Assembly: GCF_009176305.1 (NCBI RefSeq)
Contig: NZ_BLAJ01000003.1
Coordinates: 1,040,265 to 1,104,264 of the forward strand
Reading direction: 5' to 3'
Length of the DNA stretch: 64,000 nt
DNA from: Martinezella dioscoreae
GTDB taxonomy: Bacteria; Pseudomonadota; Alphaproteobacteria; Rhizobiales; Rhizobiaceae
This document shows positions 20,751 through 29,476 of the stretch, one piece after another. The first letter of the stretch is position 1. Each line of letters begins with the position of its first letter. The notes beneath the pieces were generated by a model, which saw only the letters and a program-made list of their open reading frames with translations, had not been told where the DNA came from and did not search any database. A program made the position numbers and the translations under genes.

Positions 20751-21110
20751 ATGTCGGAAGAGCAGGCAATCCGTGCGGTCGTTCATCTCTATGTCGATGG
20801 CATGGCATTTGCGAACGAGCCAGCGCTGCGCAAGGCCTTCCATCCGCGAGCAGCGATCATCGGCAACTACCAAGGCGCGGTGGAATGGATGACGCGAGAT
20901 GAATTCATTGCCGCGATCGTTGAGGAAGGCAGTGCGCCGCCCGGCACCATACCGCTGATGGAGATCGAGTTGATCGACATCGAAGGCGATGCGGCCAGCG
21001 TCAAGGTCGTCGACGAATTCGCCGGCATGCGGTTTTCGGATTATCTATCGCTGGTGAAGATCGATGGGCGGTGGAGTGTGGTGAACAAGGTTTATCATCT
21101 GCATCGGTAG
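20751..21110 (+). CDS. NTF2-like (nuclear transport factor 2 fold) protein
   Basis: The 119-residue product has the cone-shaped NTF2/lumazine-binding-like pattern: an N-terminal helix pair (EEQAIRAVVHLYVDGMAFANEPALRKAFHP) and an antiparallel sheet ending DGRWSVVNKVYHLHR. Members are small enzymes or ligand binders; no catalytic residue can be assigned. The start ATG at 20751 follows GAGGAATGACGAG. It may sit at the end of the alpha-2-macroglobulin/pbpC unit but has 94 bp of its own upstream sequence. Confidence 0.8.
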   Translation: MSEEQAIRAVVHLYVDGMAFANEPALRKAFHPRAAIIGNYQGAVEWMTRDEFIAAIVEEGSAPPGTIPLMEIELIDIEGDAASVKVVDEFAGMRFSDYLSLVKIDGRWSVVNKVYHLHR

Positions 21111-21153
21111 ATGATGCGGCCCGAGGCACGCCTTTTATGCCGAGCGTCTGATA

Positions 21154-21202
21154 CCCCCCTCTGTCGCTGTCGCGACATCTCCCCCACAAGGGGGGAGATT
21201 GT
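21154..21202. repeat. Left arm of long inverted repeat (rhizobial C/G-rich element)
   Basis: About 49 bases (C-run, then a CTCTGTC-containing segment and ATCTCCCCC-ACAAG-GGGGGAGAT) that recur in reverse orientation at 21294-21342 with a few mismatches. Each arm also contains its own smaller hairpin. Confidence 0.85.
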
Positions 21203-21293
21203 TGGGAGTATGCCTCTCTTTATCCGTAAAACAATAAGCTGCAGTTTCTACGGACTCGATATTTCCTTGAGGGACTCGAGCGCCACGAGTTAC

Positions 21294-21342
21294 CAATCTC
21301 CCCCCTTGTGGGGGAGATGTCCCGACAGGGACAGAGGGGGGT
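21294..21342. repeat. Right arm of long inverted repeat
   Basis: Reverse-complement partner of 21154-21202 across a 91-base spacer. The pair fills the space between the convergent NTF2-like and pheT genes and could end transcription from both sides. Confidence 0.85.
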
Positions 21343-21346
21343 GTTG

Positions 21347-21379
21347 CACTATCAGCAAACGCAAGAGCTACTGATAGTG
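21347..21379. terminator. Hairpin downstream of pheT (no U-run)
   Basis: Perfect 9-bp inverted repeat (CACTATCAG at 21347-21355, complement at 21371-21379) with a 15-nt loop, 11 bp after the pheT stop. Without a T-run it is only a possible 3'-end structure. Confidence 0.4.
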
Positions 21380-21389
21380 ATAAGCCGCT

Positions 21390-23813
21390 CTACCCTCTCA
21401 GCACCCCACCCGTCGACTTCGTGACGTTTGCCACGATCTTCTGGGTCAGTGCCTCGAAATCCTCATCAGTCAGCGTACGCTCTGCCGGCTGGATCTGCAC
21501 CTCGATGGCGATGGACTTCTTGCCCTCGCCAAGCGATGCACCCTCGAAAATGTCGAAGACGTTTACACCGGTGACCAGCTTGCGGTCGGCACCGGTCGCA
21601 GCGCGGATGATCGCGCCGGCTTCCACCGACTTGTCGACCACGAAGGCGAAGTCACGCTTGACGGCCTGGAAGGGTGAAAGCTCCAGCGCCGGCTTCGTGC
21701 GGGTCGCCTTCTTCTTTGGTTCGGGCATGGCATCGATATAGACTTCGAAGCCGGCGAGAGCACCCGACACGTCGAGCGCTTCCAGCGTCTTCGGATGGAA
21801 TTCGCCGAAATAGCCGAGCACGACCTTCGGCCCCATCTTGATGGTGCCGGAGCGGCCGGGGTGATACCAGGCCGGCCCGCCCTGCTCGATCTGGATATTG
21901 CCCATCGGCAGGCCGCAGGCCTCGATGACGGCCAAAGCGTCGGCCTTGGCGTCGAAGACATCGACCGGCTTGCCGCCGCCCTTGGTTGCGTTCGACCACA
22001 TCCGGCCGGCGCCGGCAAGCGTTGCCGTGCCGCGGCGGATGCCGCCGGCAACACGACGCTGGCCCTCGGGCCTATCGTTCTCATAGGTGCCAGAGACTTC
22101 GAAGATCGCGACGTCGCCATAGCCTTTGTCGGCATTGCGCTGCGCGGCCGAAAGCAAACCCGGTAGCAGCGAGGGACGCATGTCGGACATATCAGCGGCG
22201 ATCGGGTTCGCAAGCTTCAGCGCGTTGGAGCCGCCGCCGAAGAGCTTGGCCTGATCTTCCGAGATGAAAGACCAGGTGACCGCTTCCAGCATGCCGCGCG
22301 CAGCGAGCGCCCGCTTGGCGGTGCGCGTGCGGATCTGCAGCGTCGTCAGGATCTTGCCGTTCACGGCGGTGTGGCTCGCCAACGGCTGCGGCTTGATATT
22401 GTCGACGCCATGGATGCGCATGATCTCTTCGACGAGGTCAGCCTTACCATCGACATCCGGACGCCAGGAGGGAACGGCGACCGAGATGCGCTCGCCGGAA
22501 CCGGAGACCGAGAAGCCGAGCTTGGTCAGGATGGACTTGCTCTCATCGGCCGAGACTTCGAGGCCGGTCAGGCGCTTGACTTCCGACAGCGGGAAATCGA
22601 CGACCTTTGCCTCATAGCCCTTGTAACCCTCGACGCGGGCCTTGGCGGCCGTGCCACCACAGCAGGCAAGCACCAGTTCCGTCGTGCGCTCAAGGCCGGG
22701 CACCATATATTCCGGATCGACACCGCGCTCGAAACGATAGCGCGCATCGGTGATGATGCCGAGGCTGCGGCCGCTCTTGGCGATGTTCATCGGGTCCCAG
22801 AGCGCCGATTCGATCAGCACGTCCGTGGTGTTCTCGTCACAGCCGGAATGCTCGCCGCCCATGATGCCGCCGATCGATTCGACGCCGTTGTCATCGGCGA
22901 TGACGACGTTACTGGGGTTGAGCTTGTATTCGCGCTCATCGAGCGCCAGCACGGTTTCGCCGTCCCTGGCGCGGCGCACGACCAGATTGCCCTTGACCTT
23001 GGCGGCGTCGAAGACGTGCATCGGCCGGCCCTGATCGAAGGTCATGTAGTTGGTGATATCGACCAGCGCGCTGATCGGACGGAGACCGATGGCGAGCAGG
23101 CGCTGCTGCATCCACTTCGGGCTCGGACCGTTCTTGACGCCGCGCACGAGGCGCAGCGAAAAGCCGGGGCACAGGCGCGCATCATCCAGCTCGATCTTGA
23201 GCTCGGTCGGCGTTTCGCCCTGGACAGGAAAGGTTGGCGTGAGGCGGGGCTTCAGGGTGCCAAGGCCGGAGGCGGCGAGATCGCGGGCGATGCCATAGAC
23301 ACCGGTACAGTCCGGGCGGTTCGGCGTCAGATTGATCTCGATGACCGGATCATCGAGACCGGCATAGGCGGCAAAGCTCGTGCCAACAGGTGCATCTTCC
23401 GGAAGGTCGATGATGCCGTCATGGCTGTCCGAAATTTCCAGTTCCTTTTCCGAACACATCATGCCGCGGCTCTCGACACCGCGGATGTTGCCAATGGCGA
23501 GCGTCACATCGATGCCGGGAACATAGGTGCCGGGGGCAGCGAAGGCGCCAACGAGGCCGGCGCGCGCATTCGGTGCGCCGCAGACGACCTGAACGGGCGC
23601 ACCGCTGCCGGTATCGACCATCAGCACCTTGAGGCGATCGGCCTGGGGATGCTTTTCTGCCGAGAGAACCTTGGCGATGACGAAGGGCTTGAACGCCGCC
23701 TTGTCGTCGACCTCTTCCACTTCCAGCCCGATCATCGTCAGGCGGGCGCAGATCTCGTCGAGCGTGGCGTCGGTTTCCAGATGCTCTTTCAGCCAGGAGA
23801 GTGTGAATTTCAT
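21390..23813 (-). CDS. pheT: Phenylalanyl-tRNA synthetase beta subunit
   Basis: The 807-residue beta chain of the (alpha-beta)2 enzyme that charges tRNA-Phe. Domains in order: N-terminal EMAP-like tRNA-binding OB fold (about 39-150; [20 protein letters not shown]), B3/B4 editing domain (about 210-390), B5 domain (about 400-475) and the C-terminal FDX-ACB anticodon-binding domain (about 710-807, starting near [14 protein letters not shown]). Length is normal for alphaproteobacteria. It starts 16 bp after the pheS stop in the same operon. Confidence 0.97.
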   Translation of the reverse strand: MKFTLSWLKEHLETDATLDEICARLTMIGLEVEEVDDKAAFKPFVIAKVLSAEKHPQADRLKVLMVDTGSGAPVQVVCGAPNARAGLVGAFAAPGTYVPGIDVTLAIGNIRGVESRGMMCSEKELEISDSHDGIIDLPEDAPVGTSFAAYAGLDDPVIEINLTPNRPDCTGVYGIARDLAASGLGTLKPRLTPTFPVQGETPTELKIELDDARLCPGFSLRLVRGVKNGPSPKWMQQRLLAIGLRPISALVDITNYMTFDQGRPMHVFDAAKVKGNLVVRRARDGETVLALDEREYKLNPSNVVIADDNGVESIGGIMGGEHSGCDENTTDVLIESALWDPMNIAKSGRSLGIITDARYRFERGVDPEYMVPGLERTTELVLACCGGTAAKARVEGYKGYEAKVVDFPLSEVKRLTGLEVSADESKSILTKLGFSVSGSGERISVAVPSWRPDVDGKADLVEEIMRIHGVDNIKPQPLASHTAVNGKILTTLQIRTRTAKRALAARGMLEAVTWSFISEDQAKLFGGGSNALKLANPIAADMSDMRPSLLPGLLSAAQRNADKGYGDVAIFEVSGTYENDRPEGQRRVAGGIRRGTATLAGAGRMWSNATKGGGKPVDVFDAKADALAVIEACGLPMGNIQIEQGGPAWYHPGRSGTIKMGPKVVLGYFGEFHPKTLEALDVSGALAGFEVYIDAMPEPKKKATRTKPALELSPFQAVKRDFAFVVDKSVEAGAIIRAATGADRKLVTGVNVFDIFEGASLGEGKKSIAIEVQIQPAERTLTDEDFEALTQKIVANVTKSTGGVLRG

Positions 23814-23829
23814 GTGCTTTATCCCTTCC

Positions 23830-24912
23830 TTACGCGCTCAGGCCGCCGAACAGCGTCGGCATGTCGAGCGGGCGGAAGCCATAGTGGTTCATCCAGCGGA
23901 CATCGGCGTTGAAGAAGTCGCGCAGGTCGGGCATGCCGTATTTCAGCATGGCAATACGATCGAGGCCCATGCCCCAGGCAAAGCCCTGATATTCGTCCGG
24001 ATCGAGACCGCCATAGCGCAGTACGTTCGGATGCACCATGCCGCAGCCGAGGATTTCCATCCAATCGGTGCCTTCGCCGAACTTGACGATCGGGCCGGAG
24101 CGGTCGCACTGGATATCCACTTCGAAGGACGGCTCCGTGAAGGGGAAGAAGGACGGGCGGAAGCGCATCGTCACATTGTCGACCTCGAAGAAGGTCTTGC
24201 AGAACTCTTCGAGCACCCAGCGGATGTTGGCGACGTTCGCCGTCTTGTCGATGACGAGGCCTTCGACCTGATGGAACATCGGTGAATGCGTGGCGTCCGA
24301 ATCCTGGCGGTAGGTTTTTCCCGGGATGATGATGCGGATTGGCGGCTTCTGCGCTTCCATGGTGCGCACCTGCACCGGCGAGGTGTGCGTGCGCAGCACC
24401 TTGCGCTCACCCTTTTCATCCGGCTGGAAGAAGAAGGTGTCGTGCATTTCGCGGGCCGGATGTCCTTCCGGGAAGTTCAGCGCCGTGAAGTTATAATAAT
24501 CGGTCTCGACATCGGGACCTTCGGCGATCGAGAAGCCCATGTCGCCGAAGATGGCGGTGATTTCGTCGACGATCTGGCTGATCGGGTGAATGCGGCCGCG
24601 TTCGGCCGGCGAGGAGCGAACCGGCAGGCTGACATCGACGGTCTCCGCCTTCAGCTTCGCCTCGATCGCCGCATCGCGCAACTCGCCCTTGCGGGCGTTA
24701 ATGGCATCGGTGACGGAATTCTTGAGAGCATTGATGGCCGCGCCGCGTGTCTGCCGTTCTTCCGGCGACATCGAGCCCAGCGTCTTCAGCAGTTCAGAAA
24801 CCGAGCCCTTCTTGCCGAGCGCAGCAACCCTGACCGCCTCGATCGCCTGCTCGTCGTTCGCCGCGGCCACCTCGGCCATGAGTTGGGTTTCAAGTGTTAC
24901 GAGTTCCGTCAT
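23830..24912 (-). CDS. pheS: Phenylalanyl-tRNA synthetase alpha subunit
   Basis: The 360-residue catalytic subunit. An N-terminal coiled-coil tRNA-binding arm (about 1-100) precedes the class II core: motif 2 region [21 protein letters not shown] (given here for its position, about 205-225) and motif 3 [17 protein letters not shown] (about 325-341). Fully conserved in length and motifs. The start ATG at 24912 abuts a 7-bp hairpin whose loop carries the AAGG ribosome binding site. Upstream, 36 bp away on the same strand, is a kinase-like gene. Confidence 0.97.
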   Translation of the reverse strand: MTELVTLETQLMAEVAAANDEQAIEAVRVAALGKKGSVSELLKTLGSMSPEERQTRGAAINALKNSVTDAINARKGELRDAAIEAKLKAETVDVSLPVRSSPAERGRIHPISQIVDEITAIFGDMGFSIAEGPDVETDYYNFTALNFPEGHPAREMHDTFFFQPDEKGERKVLRTHTSPVQVRTMEAQKPPIRIIIPGKTYRQDSDATHSPMFHQVEGLVIDKTANVANIRWVLEEFCKTFFEVDNVTMRFRPSFFPFTEPSFEVDIQCDRSGPIVKFGEGTDWMEILGCGMVHPNVLRYGGLDPDEYQGFAWGMGLDRIAMLKYGMPDLRDFFNADVRWMNHYGFRPLDMPTLFGGLSA

Positions 24913-24934
24913 CTGGTCCTGCCTTGCGGACCAG
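24913..24934 (-). promoter_or_regulatory. Hairpin presenting the pheS ribosome binding site
   Basis: On the minus strand CTGGTCC (24934-24928) and GGACCAG (24919-24913) form a perfect 7-bp stem around GCAAGGCA, so the AAGG Shine-Dalgarno lies in the loop and the stem ends directly at the start codon. A role in translational control is inference. Confidence 0.55.
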
Positions 24935-24948
24935 GGGCCATCGGGCTC

Positions 24949-25794
24949 TCAGTCCACGGAATAAGTGGTGAACGCATGCATCAGAAAGCTTGTCGCAACG
25001 ATGAAGCGCTGGAGATCACTACCCATGTGCACGCGGCCAATCAACCGGGCAAGGAACAAAAAACCGCCTAGAAAGCGAATCATGCGCTGAAGCTCGGCGC
25101 GCGCAGCCGCTGGTGCCTGCTCCGACCAGGCTTCATAGGCTCTGTTCTGCGTCGCAAGCCCGAGGCGAGCGCCGGTTGCGATCTGCAGGAAGAGCAGCCA
25201 AATATCACGGGCCTGCGCCACTGCAAGCGACATGACTGTCTGCGGGTCCTCCTCGAAATCCATGAAGCCAAGCCGATCGCCGGCGAAGAACATGTCGCGC
25301 GGATAGGGCCTGCCATGACAAAGCCCCTTGGCATGCAGCCGGCCGAGCTCGGCAGCGCAAGCGACCATGAGTTCATCGTGAGCAGCGGGATCGCTCTCCT
25401 TCAGCTGCGCAAGGCGGCGCTGAACCGTGATTCCGGCGTCCGCAAGAACAAGCGCGCCATTCGAAGCGTAGAGAACCTCCGGAACGGCTACACCCCGCTG
25501 CCTGAACAAGCCGATGCGCTGCATTTCCCGCTCGGCCATCTGCCGCGCAGACAGATAGGTACAGGGGCGCAGGAAGGCGAGCGGGACAATGCGTGAAAAG
25601 ACCCTCTGCAGATGACGCCAGGCAGAGGGTTTCTTCGTGCCGTATCGCTTGATCCAGACCTGACAGGCAGAAAGGGCAACTCGCTCGACACGGCTGGAAC
25701 CGTTCACCAGCACCGTCAGCAAGGTCTCTATGTCCTTACCGTTCAGATTGGGTATGAAGTTCAGTTCCGCAGTCTTGCCATTCAACAATTTCAC
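24949..25794 (-). CDS. Kinase-fold protein (WaaP/RIO-like) heading the pheST operon
   Basis: A 281-residue protein with an atypical protein-kinase-like layout: VWIKRYGT with Lys49 as the possible ATP-anchoring lysine, AEREMQRI with Glu89 or Glu91, a catalytic-loop-like LCHGRPYPRDMFF (His160, Asp167) and a DFE triad (179-181) in place of DFG. This resembles Kdo/heptose kinases and small eukaryotic-like kinases rather than aminoglycoside phosphotransferases. The last 90 residues are hydrophobic helices that may associate with the membrane. It ends 36 bp before pheS on the same strand and begins after the rplT terminator, so it likely leads the pheS-pheT transcript. Substrate unknown. Confidence 0.75.
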   Translation of the reverse strand: MKLLNGKTAELNFIPNLNGKDIETLLTVLVNGSSRVERVALSACQVWIKRYGTKKPSAWRHLQRVFSRIVPLAFLRPCTYLSARQMAEREMQRIGLFRQRGVAVPEVLYASNGALVLADAGITVQRRLAQLKESDPAAHDELMVACAAELGRLHAKGLCHGRPYPRDMFFAGDRLGFMDFEEDPQTVMSLAVAQARDIWLLFLQIATGARLGLATQNRAYEAWSEQAPAAARAELQRMIRFLGGFLFLARLIGRVHMGSDLQRFIVATSFLMHAFTTYSVD

Positions 25795-25848
25795 CCATTC
25801 CCGATACCGGGAATCCTCAAGGTGACTATCGCAAATTGATTGTATTGC

Positions 25849-25888
25849 AAAAAATACAAAACCCGCGCTGGTTACACAAGCGCGGGTT
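25849..25888 (-). terminator. Intrinsic terminator after rplT
   Basis: On the minus strand a 9-bp stem (AACCCGCGC at 25888-25880 by complement, partner at 25868-25860) with an 11-nt loop is followed by a T-rich tract (TTTTGTATTTTTT). It lies 36 bp after the rplT stop and separates the ribosomal unit from the kinase-pheST unit. Confidence 0.88.
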
Positions 25889-25923
25889 TCATAAATATGA
25901 CAAAAACTGTCTAGTAGACGCTC

Positions 25924-26328
25924 TTAGCCAACAGCGGCTTCGAACTCGTTCTTCGTGCCAGCGTCCTTGAGGTACTCAAGCGCCTTCTTGGAGGCAGCGA
26001 CGAGGGCGCCGAAAGCTTCCGGCTCATGGATTGCCATGTCGGAGAGAACCTTGCGGTCGACTTCGATGCCAGCCTTGTTCAGACCGTCGATAAAGCGGCC
26101 GTAGGTCAGGCCGAACTCGCGGACGGCAGCGTTGATGCGCTGGATCCAGAGGGCGCGGAAGTTGCGCTTGTTGACCTTGCGGTCGCGGTAAGCGTACTGC
26201 TTGGAACGGTCGACGGCGGCCTTGGCGGTACGGATGGTGTTCTTGCGGCGGCCGTAGAAGCCCTTGGCTGCCTTCAGAACCTTCTTGTGCTTGGCGTGGG
26301 CGGTAACGCCTCTTTTTACGCGTGCCAT
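25924..26328 (-). CDS. rplT: 50S ribosomal protein L20
   Basis: The 134-residue L20 binds 23S rRNA early in large-subunit assembly. The product starts [18 protein letters not shown] and contains the family signature [20 protein letters not shown] (about 59-78). Length is somewhat above the 118 of E. coli because of the C-terminal extension common in alphaproteobacteria. It follows rpmI by 37 bp with an AAGGAGAT ribosome binding site and shares its promoter. L20 often represses its own operon through the leader; no such site is proven here. Confidence 0.97.
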   Translation of the reverse strand: MARVKRGVTAHAKHKKVLKAAKGFYGRRKNTIRTAKAAVDRSKQYAYRDRKVNKRNFRALWIQRINAAVREFGLTYGRFIDGLNKAGIEVDRKVLSDMAIHEPEAFGALVAASKKALEYLKDAGTKNEFEAAVG

Positions 26329-26365
26329 TTCATGATCTCCTTAGTCTATAGCGTTACGAATAGTC

Positions 26366-26569
26366 TTAGAGACCGTTCGGCAAGTAGTTCTTGACAACCT
26401 TACGGCCATCCGGTTCTGCGAGAACCATGGTGCCGCGGGCATCGCGAATGAACTTGTTGCTACGCTTGATCATGCCGTGGCGCTTGCCAGCAGCGGCTGC
26501 CTTGACCTTGCCGGATGCGGTGATCTTGAACCGCTTCTTGGCAGAGGACTTCGTCTTCATCTTGGGCAT
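26366..26569 (-). CDS. rpmI: 50S ribosomal protein L35
   Basis: The 67-residue L35 protein of the large subunit: [20 protein letters not shown] is the signature N-terminus and [20 protein letters not shown] follows. AAGGAGTAGC precedes the ATG. It is the first gene after the promoter at 26751-26779, with an untranslated leader of about 170 nt, and is cotranscribed with rplT. It is separated from infC by a terminator, unlike the single infC-rpmI-rplT operon of E. coli. Confidence 0.97.
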   Translation of the reverse strand: MPKMKTKSSAKKRFKITASGKVKAAAAGKRHGMIKRSNKFIRDARGTMVLAEPDGRKVVKNYLPNGL

Positions 26570-26750
26570 TTTGCTACTCCTTCGATGCTTCCTGGCGCGC
26601 TTTGCTTAAAGCCCTTCCCACAGATCCGGACTGGCCGGGCTGCAACAAGGTGCCGGAGCGTTTGTTGTTGAACGGCGGATACGGTGACGAACCGCTCCAC
26701 CAGCATTCTGAACTGCCACGGCATGCCCTGCCGGTCAGTTCGGACGCGCG

Positions 26751-26779
26751 CTTATAACCGCACTTGCCCCGAAGTGCAA
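26751..26779 (-). promoter_or_regulatory. Sigma70-type promoter for rpmI-rplT
   Basis: On the minus strand TTGCAC (-35, 26779-26774), a 17-base spacer and TATAAG (-10, 26756-26751). The -35 and spacer also contain an inverted repeat, GCACTT-GCCCCG-AAGTGC in plus-strand reading. Transcription would start near 26744. Confidence 0.75.
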
Positions 26780-26841
26780 CGGTGCGAATGCGGGAATCTT
26801 TGCAGATCGATGACAGGCATCGACCCCTGCCGCAGAAAAGG

Positions 26842-26864
26842 AAAAAGCCGTCCAAGGGACGGCT
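26842..26864 (-). terminator. Intrinsic terminator after infC
   Basis: On the minus strand AGCCGTCC (26864-26857), loop CTT, GGACGGCT (26853-26846), then a run of five Ts. It ends 27 bp after the infC stop codon. Confidence 0.9.
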
Positions 26865-26890
26865 CCGGCCTCTCTACTCCGACTTGCGCC

Positions 26891-27427
26891 TCACTTCGGC
26901 GCAAGCACCATCATCATCTGGCGGCCTTCGAGCTTGGGCTCGGCCTCTACCTTGGCAATCTCGATCGTATCTTCCTTGACCTGCTGAAGCAGCTTCATGC
27001 CAAGTTCCTGATGGGCCATTTCGCGGCCGCGGAACTTCAAGGTCACCTTCACCTTGTCGCCTTCTTCAAAGAAACGACCGATCGCCTTCATCTTCACCTC
27101 ATAGTCATGGGTGTCGATGTTGGGACGCATCTTAATTTCTTTGACTTCGACGATCTTCTGCTTCTTGCGCGCCTCGGCGGCCTTCTTCTGGTTGGCGTAT
27201 TTCAGCTTGCCCAGATCGAGGATCTTGCACACAGGCGGTTCAGCATTGGGGGAAATCTCTACCAGATCGAGACCGGCCTCCTCTGCCATTCTCAATGCCT
27301 GGTCGGTCGGGACGATGCCCATATTCTGGCCGTCAGCCGTAATGAGCTGAACTTTGGGAATGCGAATTTCCCTGTTGGAACGCGGCCCGTCCTTTACGGG
27401 CGCGTCGGCTTTAAAAGGTCTGCGAAT
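26891..27427 (-). CDS. infC: Translation initiation factor IF-3 (ATT start)
   Basis: IF-3 binds the 30S subunit and checks start-codon fidelity. The 178-residue reading has the N-domain ([41 protein letters not shown]) and the C-domain ([17 protein letters not shown] ... [12 protein letters not shown]). The start is assigned to ATT at 27427-27425: no ATG, TTG or well-placed GTG lies near the expected N-terminus IRRPFKAD, and GGAG sits nine bases upstream. An ATT start matches the known autoregulation of infC in other bacteria, where IF-3 rejects its own rare start codon. A GTG five codons upstream is the alternative. Confidence 0.93.
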   Translation of the reverse strand: MRRPFKADAPVKDGPRSNREIRIPKVQLITADGQNMGIVPTDQALRMAEEAGLDLVEISPNAEPPVCKILDLGKLKYANQKKAAEARKKQKIVEVKEIKMRPNIDTHDYEVKMKAIGRFFEEGDKVKVTLKFRGREMAHQELGMKLLQQVKEDTIEIAKVEAEPKLEGRQMMMVLAPK

Positions 27428-27566
27428 GGTCGTATTCTCCACGAATTGTTTCGGATAGCTGCAGCCTCTCGCTCCCCGTCGGCGCAACTGACGGAAATGT
27501 CGTAAAAGCTGTGTTGAAGTCAATAGCATGACAGCAGGAAAAAAGCACCTCCCGCGTGTCAATGGA

Positions 27567-27599
27567 GTGTCCTGGAAGCGCGAGATGCGCGAAGGACAC
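27567..27599. promoter_or_regulatory. Hairpin in the infC/hydrolase divergent region
   Basis: Inverted repeat with arms GTGTCCT (27567-27573) and AGGACAC (27593-27599) and an inner GCGC-N5-GCGC, so a long imperfect stem can form in the infC leader. Function unknown. Confidence 0.45.
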
Positions 27600-27705
27600 A
27601 GTATCCTTCTCCCTTTATATAGAAACTACAGCGAAAAGATCGAGGATTTTTCAGGTCACGCGGACGCGAATCTGTTCTATAGGGCAGAAAATCCGGGAGT
27701 TTTCC

Positions 27706-28518
27706 ATGTCCGAGACCGCCACATCCATCCAACAGACCTTCCTTCCCGTTGGCACGGGCGAGAGCGAGCGCCAGATCGCCATCATCGAGCGCACCGCCGG
27801 CAAGGGTGCCAGGAATGTCAGCTTCGTCTGGTTGTCCGGCTATCGATCCGACATGAGCGGCACCAAGGCCGTGGAGCTGGATGCGCTGGCGGAGCGGCTT
27901 GGTGTCGGCTGTATTCGCTTCGACTATTCCGGCCACGGGCAGTCCGGCGGCAAGTTCACCAACGGCACGATTTCGCGCTGGCTGGAAGAGGCACTTGCCG
28001 TCATCGATCATACCAAACCGAAGAAGATCATTCTCGTCGGCTCGTCGATGGGCGGCTGGATCGCGCTCAGGGTCATCCAGGAACTGCGCAAACGCAAAAA
28101 GACAGCCGCCATCGCCGGCCTCGTGCTTATCGCGCCTGCTCCCGATTTCACCATCGATCTCATCGAGCCGAACCTTTCCGATGTCGAGCGGCGCTCGCTG
28201 GCGGAACGCGGCTATTTCGAGGAGCCTTCGGAATACAGCCCCGAGCCGAACATCTTCACGCGCGCCCTCATCGAGGACGGCCGCGCCAATCGCGTGCTGA
28301 CCGGCATCATCGAGACTCGCTGCCCGGTACATATATTGCAGGGTATGCAGGATGCAGACGTGCCTTTCTCGCATTCGTTAAAGCTGGTCGAGCATCTGCC
28401 GGCGGACGATGTCGTGTTAACGCTTGTGCGCGACGGCGATCATCGCCTGTCGCGGCCGCAGGACATCGAGCGCATGCTCGCTGTGGCCGAGACGTTGGCG
28501 CTACATAAAGCGCCATAA
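27706..28518 (+). CDS. Alpha/beta hydrolase
   Basis: The 270-residue enzyme has the alpha/beta hydrolase fold: strand-loop SFVWLSGYRSDMSGTKA, oxyanion/cap region FDYSGHGQSGG, nucleophile elbow GSSMGG with Ser114, an acid near HILQGMQDADVP and the catalytic His in GDHRLSRP. It resembles the ABHD10/S9-like acyl-hydrolase group (MSGTKA is typical), acting on esters or acyl chains; the substrate is unknown. The start ATG at 27706 has CGGGAG nine bases upstream, so the longer frames from 27528 or 27556, which run into the infC promoter region, are rejected. Confidence 0.88.
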   Translation: MSETATSIQQTFLPVGTGESERQIAIIERTAGKGARNVSFVWLSGYRSDMSGTKAVELDALAERLGVGCIRFDYSGHGQSGGKFTNGTISRWLEEALAVIDHTKPKKIILVGSSMGGWIALRVIQELRKRKKTAAIAGLVLIAPAPDFTIDLIEPNLSDVERRSLAERGYFEEPSEYSPEPNIFTRALIEDGRANRVLTGIIETRCPVHILQGMQDADVPFSHSLKLVEHLPADDVVLTLVRDGDHRLSRPQDIERMLAVAETLALHKAP

Positions 28519-28641
28519 AAACAAATAGATATCTGCGAAATGCTCGGTGCGCTGGCTCCTTTTGCGACCGCCTCGGGGGCGCGCTTGCGTAATCGCAGGC
28601 AGCAGGAAATTATGGCAACTATCTCCTTGATTGTGCCGAAA

Positions 28642-28723
28642 TTAACCATAGGAGCCGGTTCCGGTGTTAACACTTAAGTAACGATTGACTTCGCGCACCC
28701 CCCTACATTAACAATTTGTTAAC
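28642..28723 (+). promoter_or_regulatory. CtrA-like boxes and promoter region of the BTLCP gene
   Basis: TTAACCAT (28642-28649) matches the CtrA half-site, and TTAA-N7-TTAAC (28708-28723) matches the full alphaproteobacterial CtrA consensus; the latter is also a 15-bp palindrome (28708-28722). TTGACT (28685-28690) could be the -35 element with the full box over the -10. Cell-cycle control is inferred, not shown. Confidence 0.55.
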
Positions 28724-28753
28724 AAATGCAGGGACGATACAAGGATAGTGGGC

Positions 28754-29353
28754 GTGCGTATTAAGGGCTTGTTGATTGCCTTCGCTGCTATAGTTGCGAT
28801 GTCGTCGGCGGCGATGCCGGCACCTCAGCAGGGTGTTTCGATGACCGTCGGCAACGTGACCTCCCAGCCGATCGGACACTACGACTTCTGCCAGAGACAT
28901 ACCGACGAATGCGGTCCGACCCGTAATGTCGGTCCCGTCGACATGAACGCGGCCGCCTGGGCTCTCGTCAACCAGATCAACCTGCGCGTCAACAAGACGA
29001 TCCGCCCGGCGACCGACATGGAAGTCTACGGCCAGGAGGAATATTGGGAATATCCGAAGACCGCTGGCGACTGCGAGGATTTTGCCCTGCTGAAGCGCAA
29101 GCTCCTCATCCAGAGCGGCATTTCCGCCTCCAACCTGTTGATGACGGTCGTTCGCAAGCCTGATGGCGAAGGACATGCAGTGCTGACGCTGCGCACCAAG
29201 CAGGGCGATTTTATCCTCGACAACCTTGAGGACGAGATCAAGGTCTGGACCAAAACTCCCTATTCCTATCTGAAGCGTCAGGCGAGCTTCAATGCCGGCC
29301 GCTGGGTCACCATCGAGAACGGCAACGACGTCCTGGTTGGCGCCGTCAAGTAA
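28754..29353 (+). CDS. Transglutaminase-like cysteine peptidase (BTLCP family), exported
   Basis: A 199-residue exported protein. A signal peptide (MRIKGLLIAFAAIVAMSSAAMPA, about 1-24 with GTG start) is followed by the papain-like BTLCP core: Cys in KTAGDCEDFALLKRKLL (about residue 112), His in GEGHAVLTL and Asp in FILDNLEDE form the triad. These proteins are thought to act in the periplasm, often as LapG-type proteases. The GTG at 28754 is chosen over the GTG two codons earlier because AGGA lies eight bases before it. A strong terminator follows. Confidence 0.88.
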   Translation: MRIKGLLIAFAAIVAMSSAAMPAPQQGVSMTVGNVTSQPIGHYDFCQRHTDECGPTRNVGPVDMNAAAWALVNQINLRVNKTIRPATDMEVYGQEEYWEYPKTAGDCEDFALLKRKLLIQSGISASNLLMTVVRKPDGEGHAVLTLRTKQGDFILDNLEDEIKVWTKTPYSYLKRQASFNAGRWVTIENGNDVLVGAVK

Positions 29354-29380
29354 GCGCGAGCTAATTTCTCGTTACACAAG

Positions 29381-29414
29381 AAGGCCGGCCCATCGGACCG
29401 GCCTTTTGCTTTTT
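29381..29414 (+). terminator. Intrinsic terminator after BTLCP gene
   Basis: Stem AAGGCCGG (29381-29388) / CCGGCCTT (29398-29405), 9-nt loop, then TTGCTTTTT. Confidence 0.88.
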
Positions 29415-29476
29415 CGTCTTGTAATAAGACCCGTCCTCACTCCTGTGTGCGGACGAATTTGCTACCAGCACGAGCG

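Larger units (their letters stand above)
26570..26890. other. Intergenic region between rpmI and infC, 321 bp
   Basis: Holds, on the minus strand, the infC terminator (26842-26864), the rpmI promoter (26751-26779) and the untranslated leader of rpmI. No gene is seen; the ORF crossing it on the minus strand reads through the terminator and has no family resemblance. Confidence 0.8.

Noticed and set aside
22371..23912. 513-residue plus-strand open frame over pheT/pheS
   Set aside because: Antisense shadow of pheT; crosses the pheS-pheT boundary without any start site signal.
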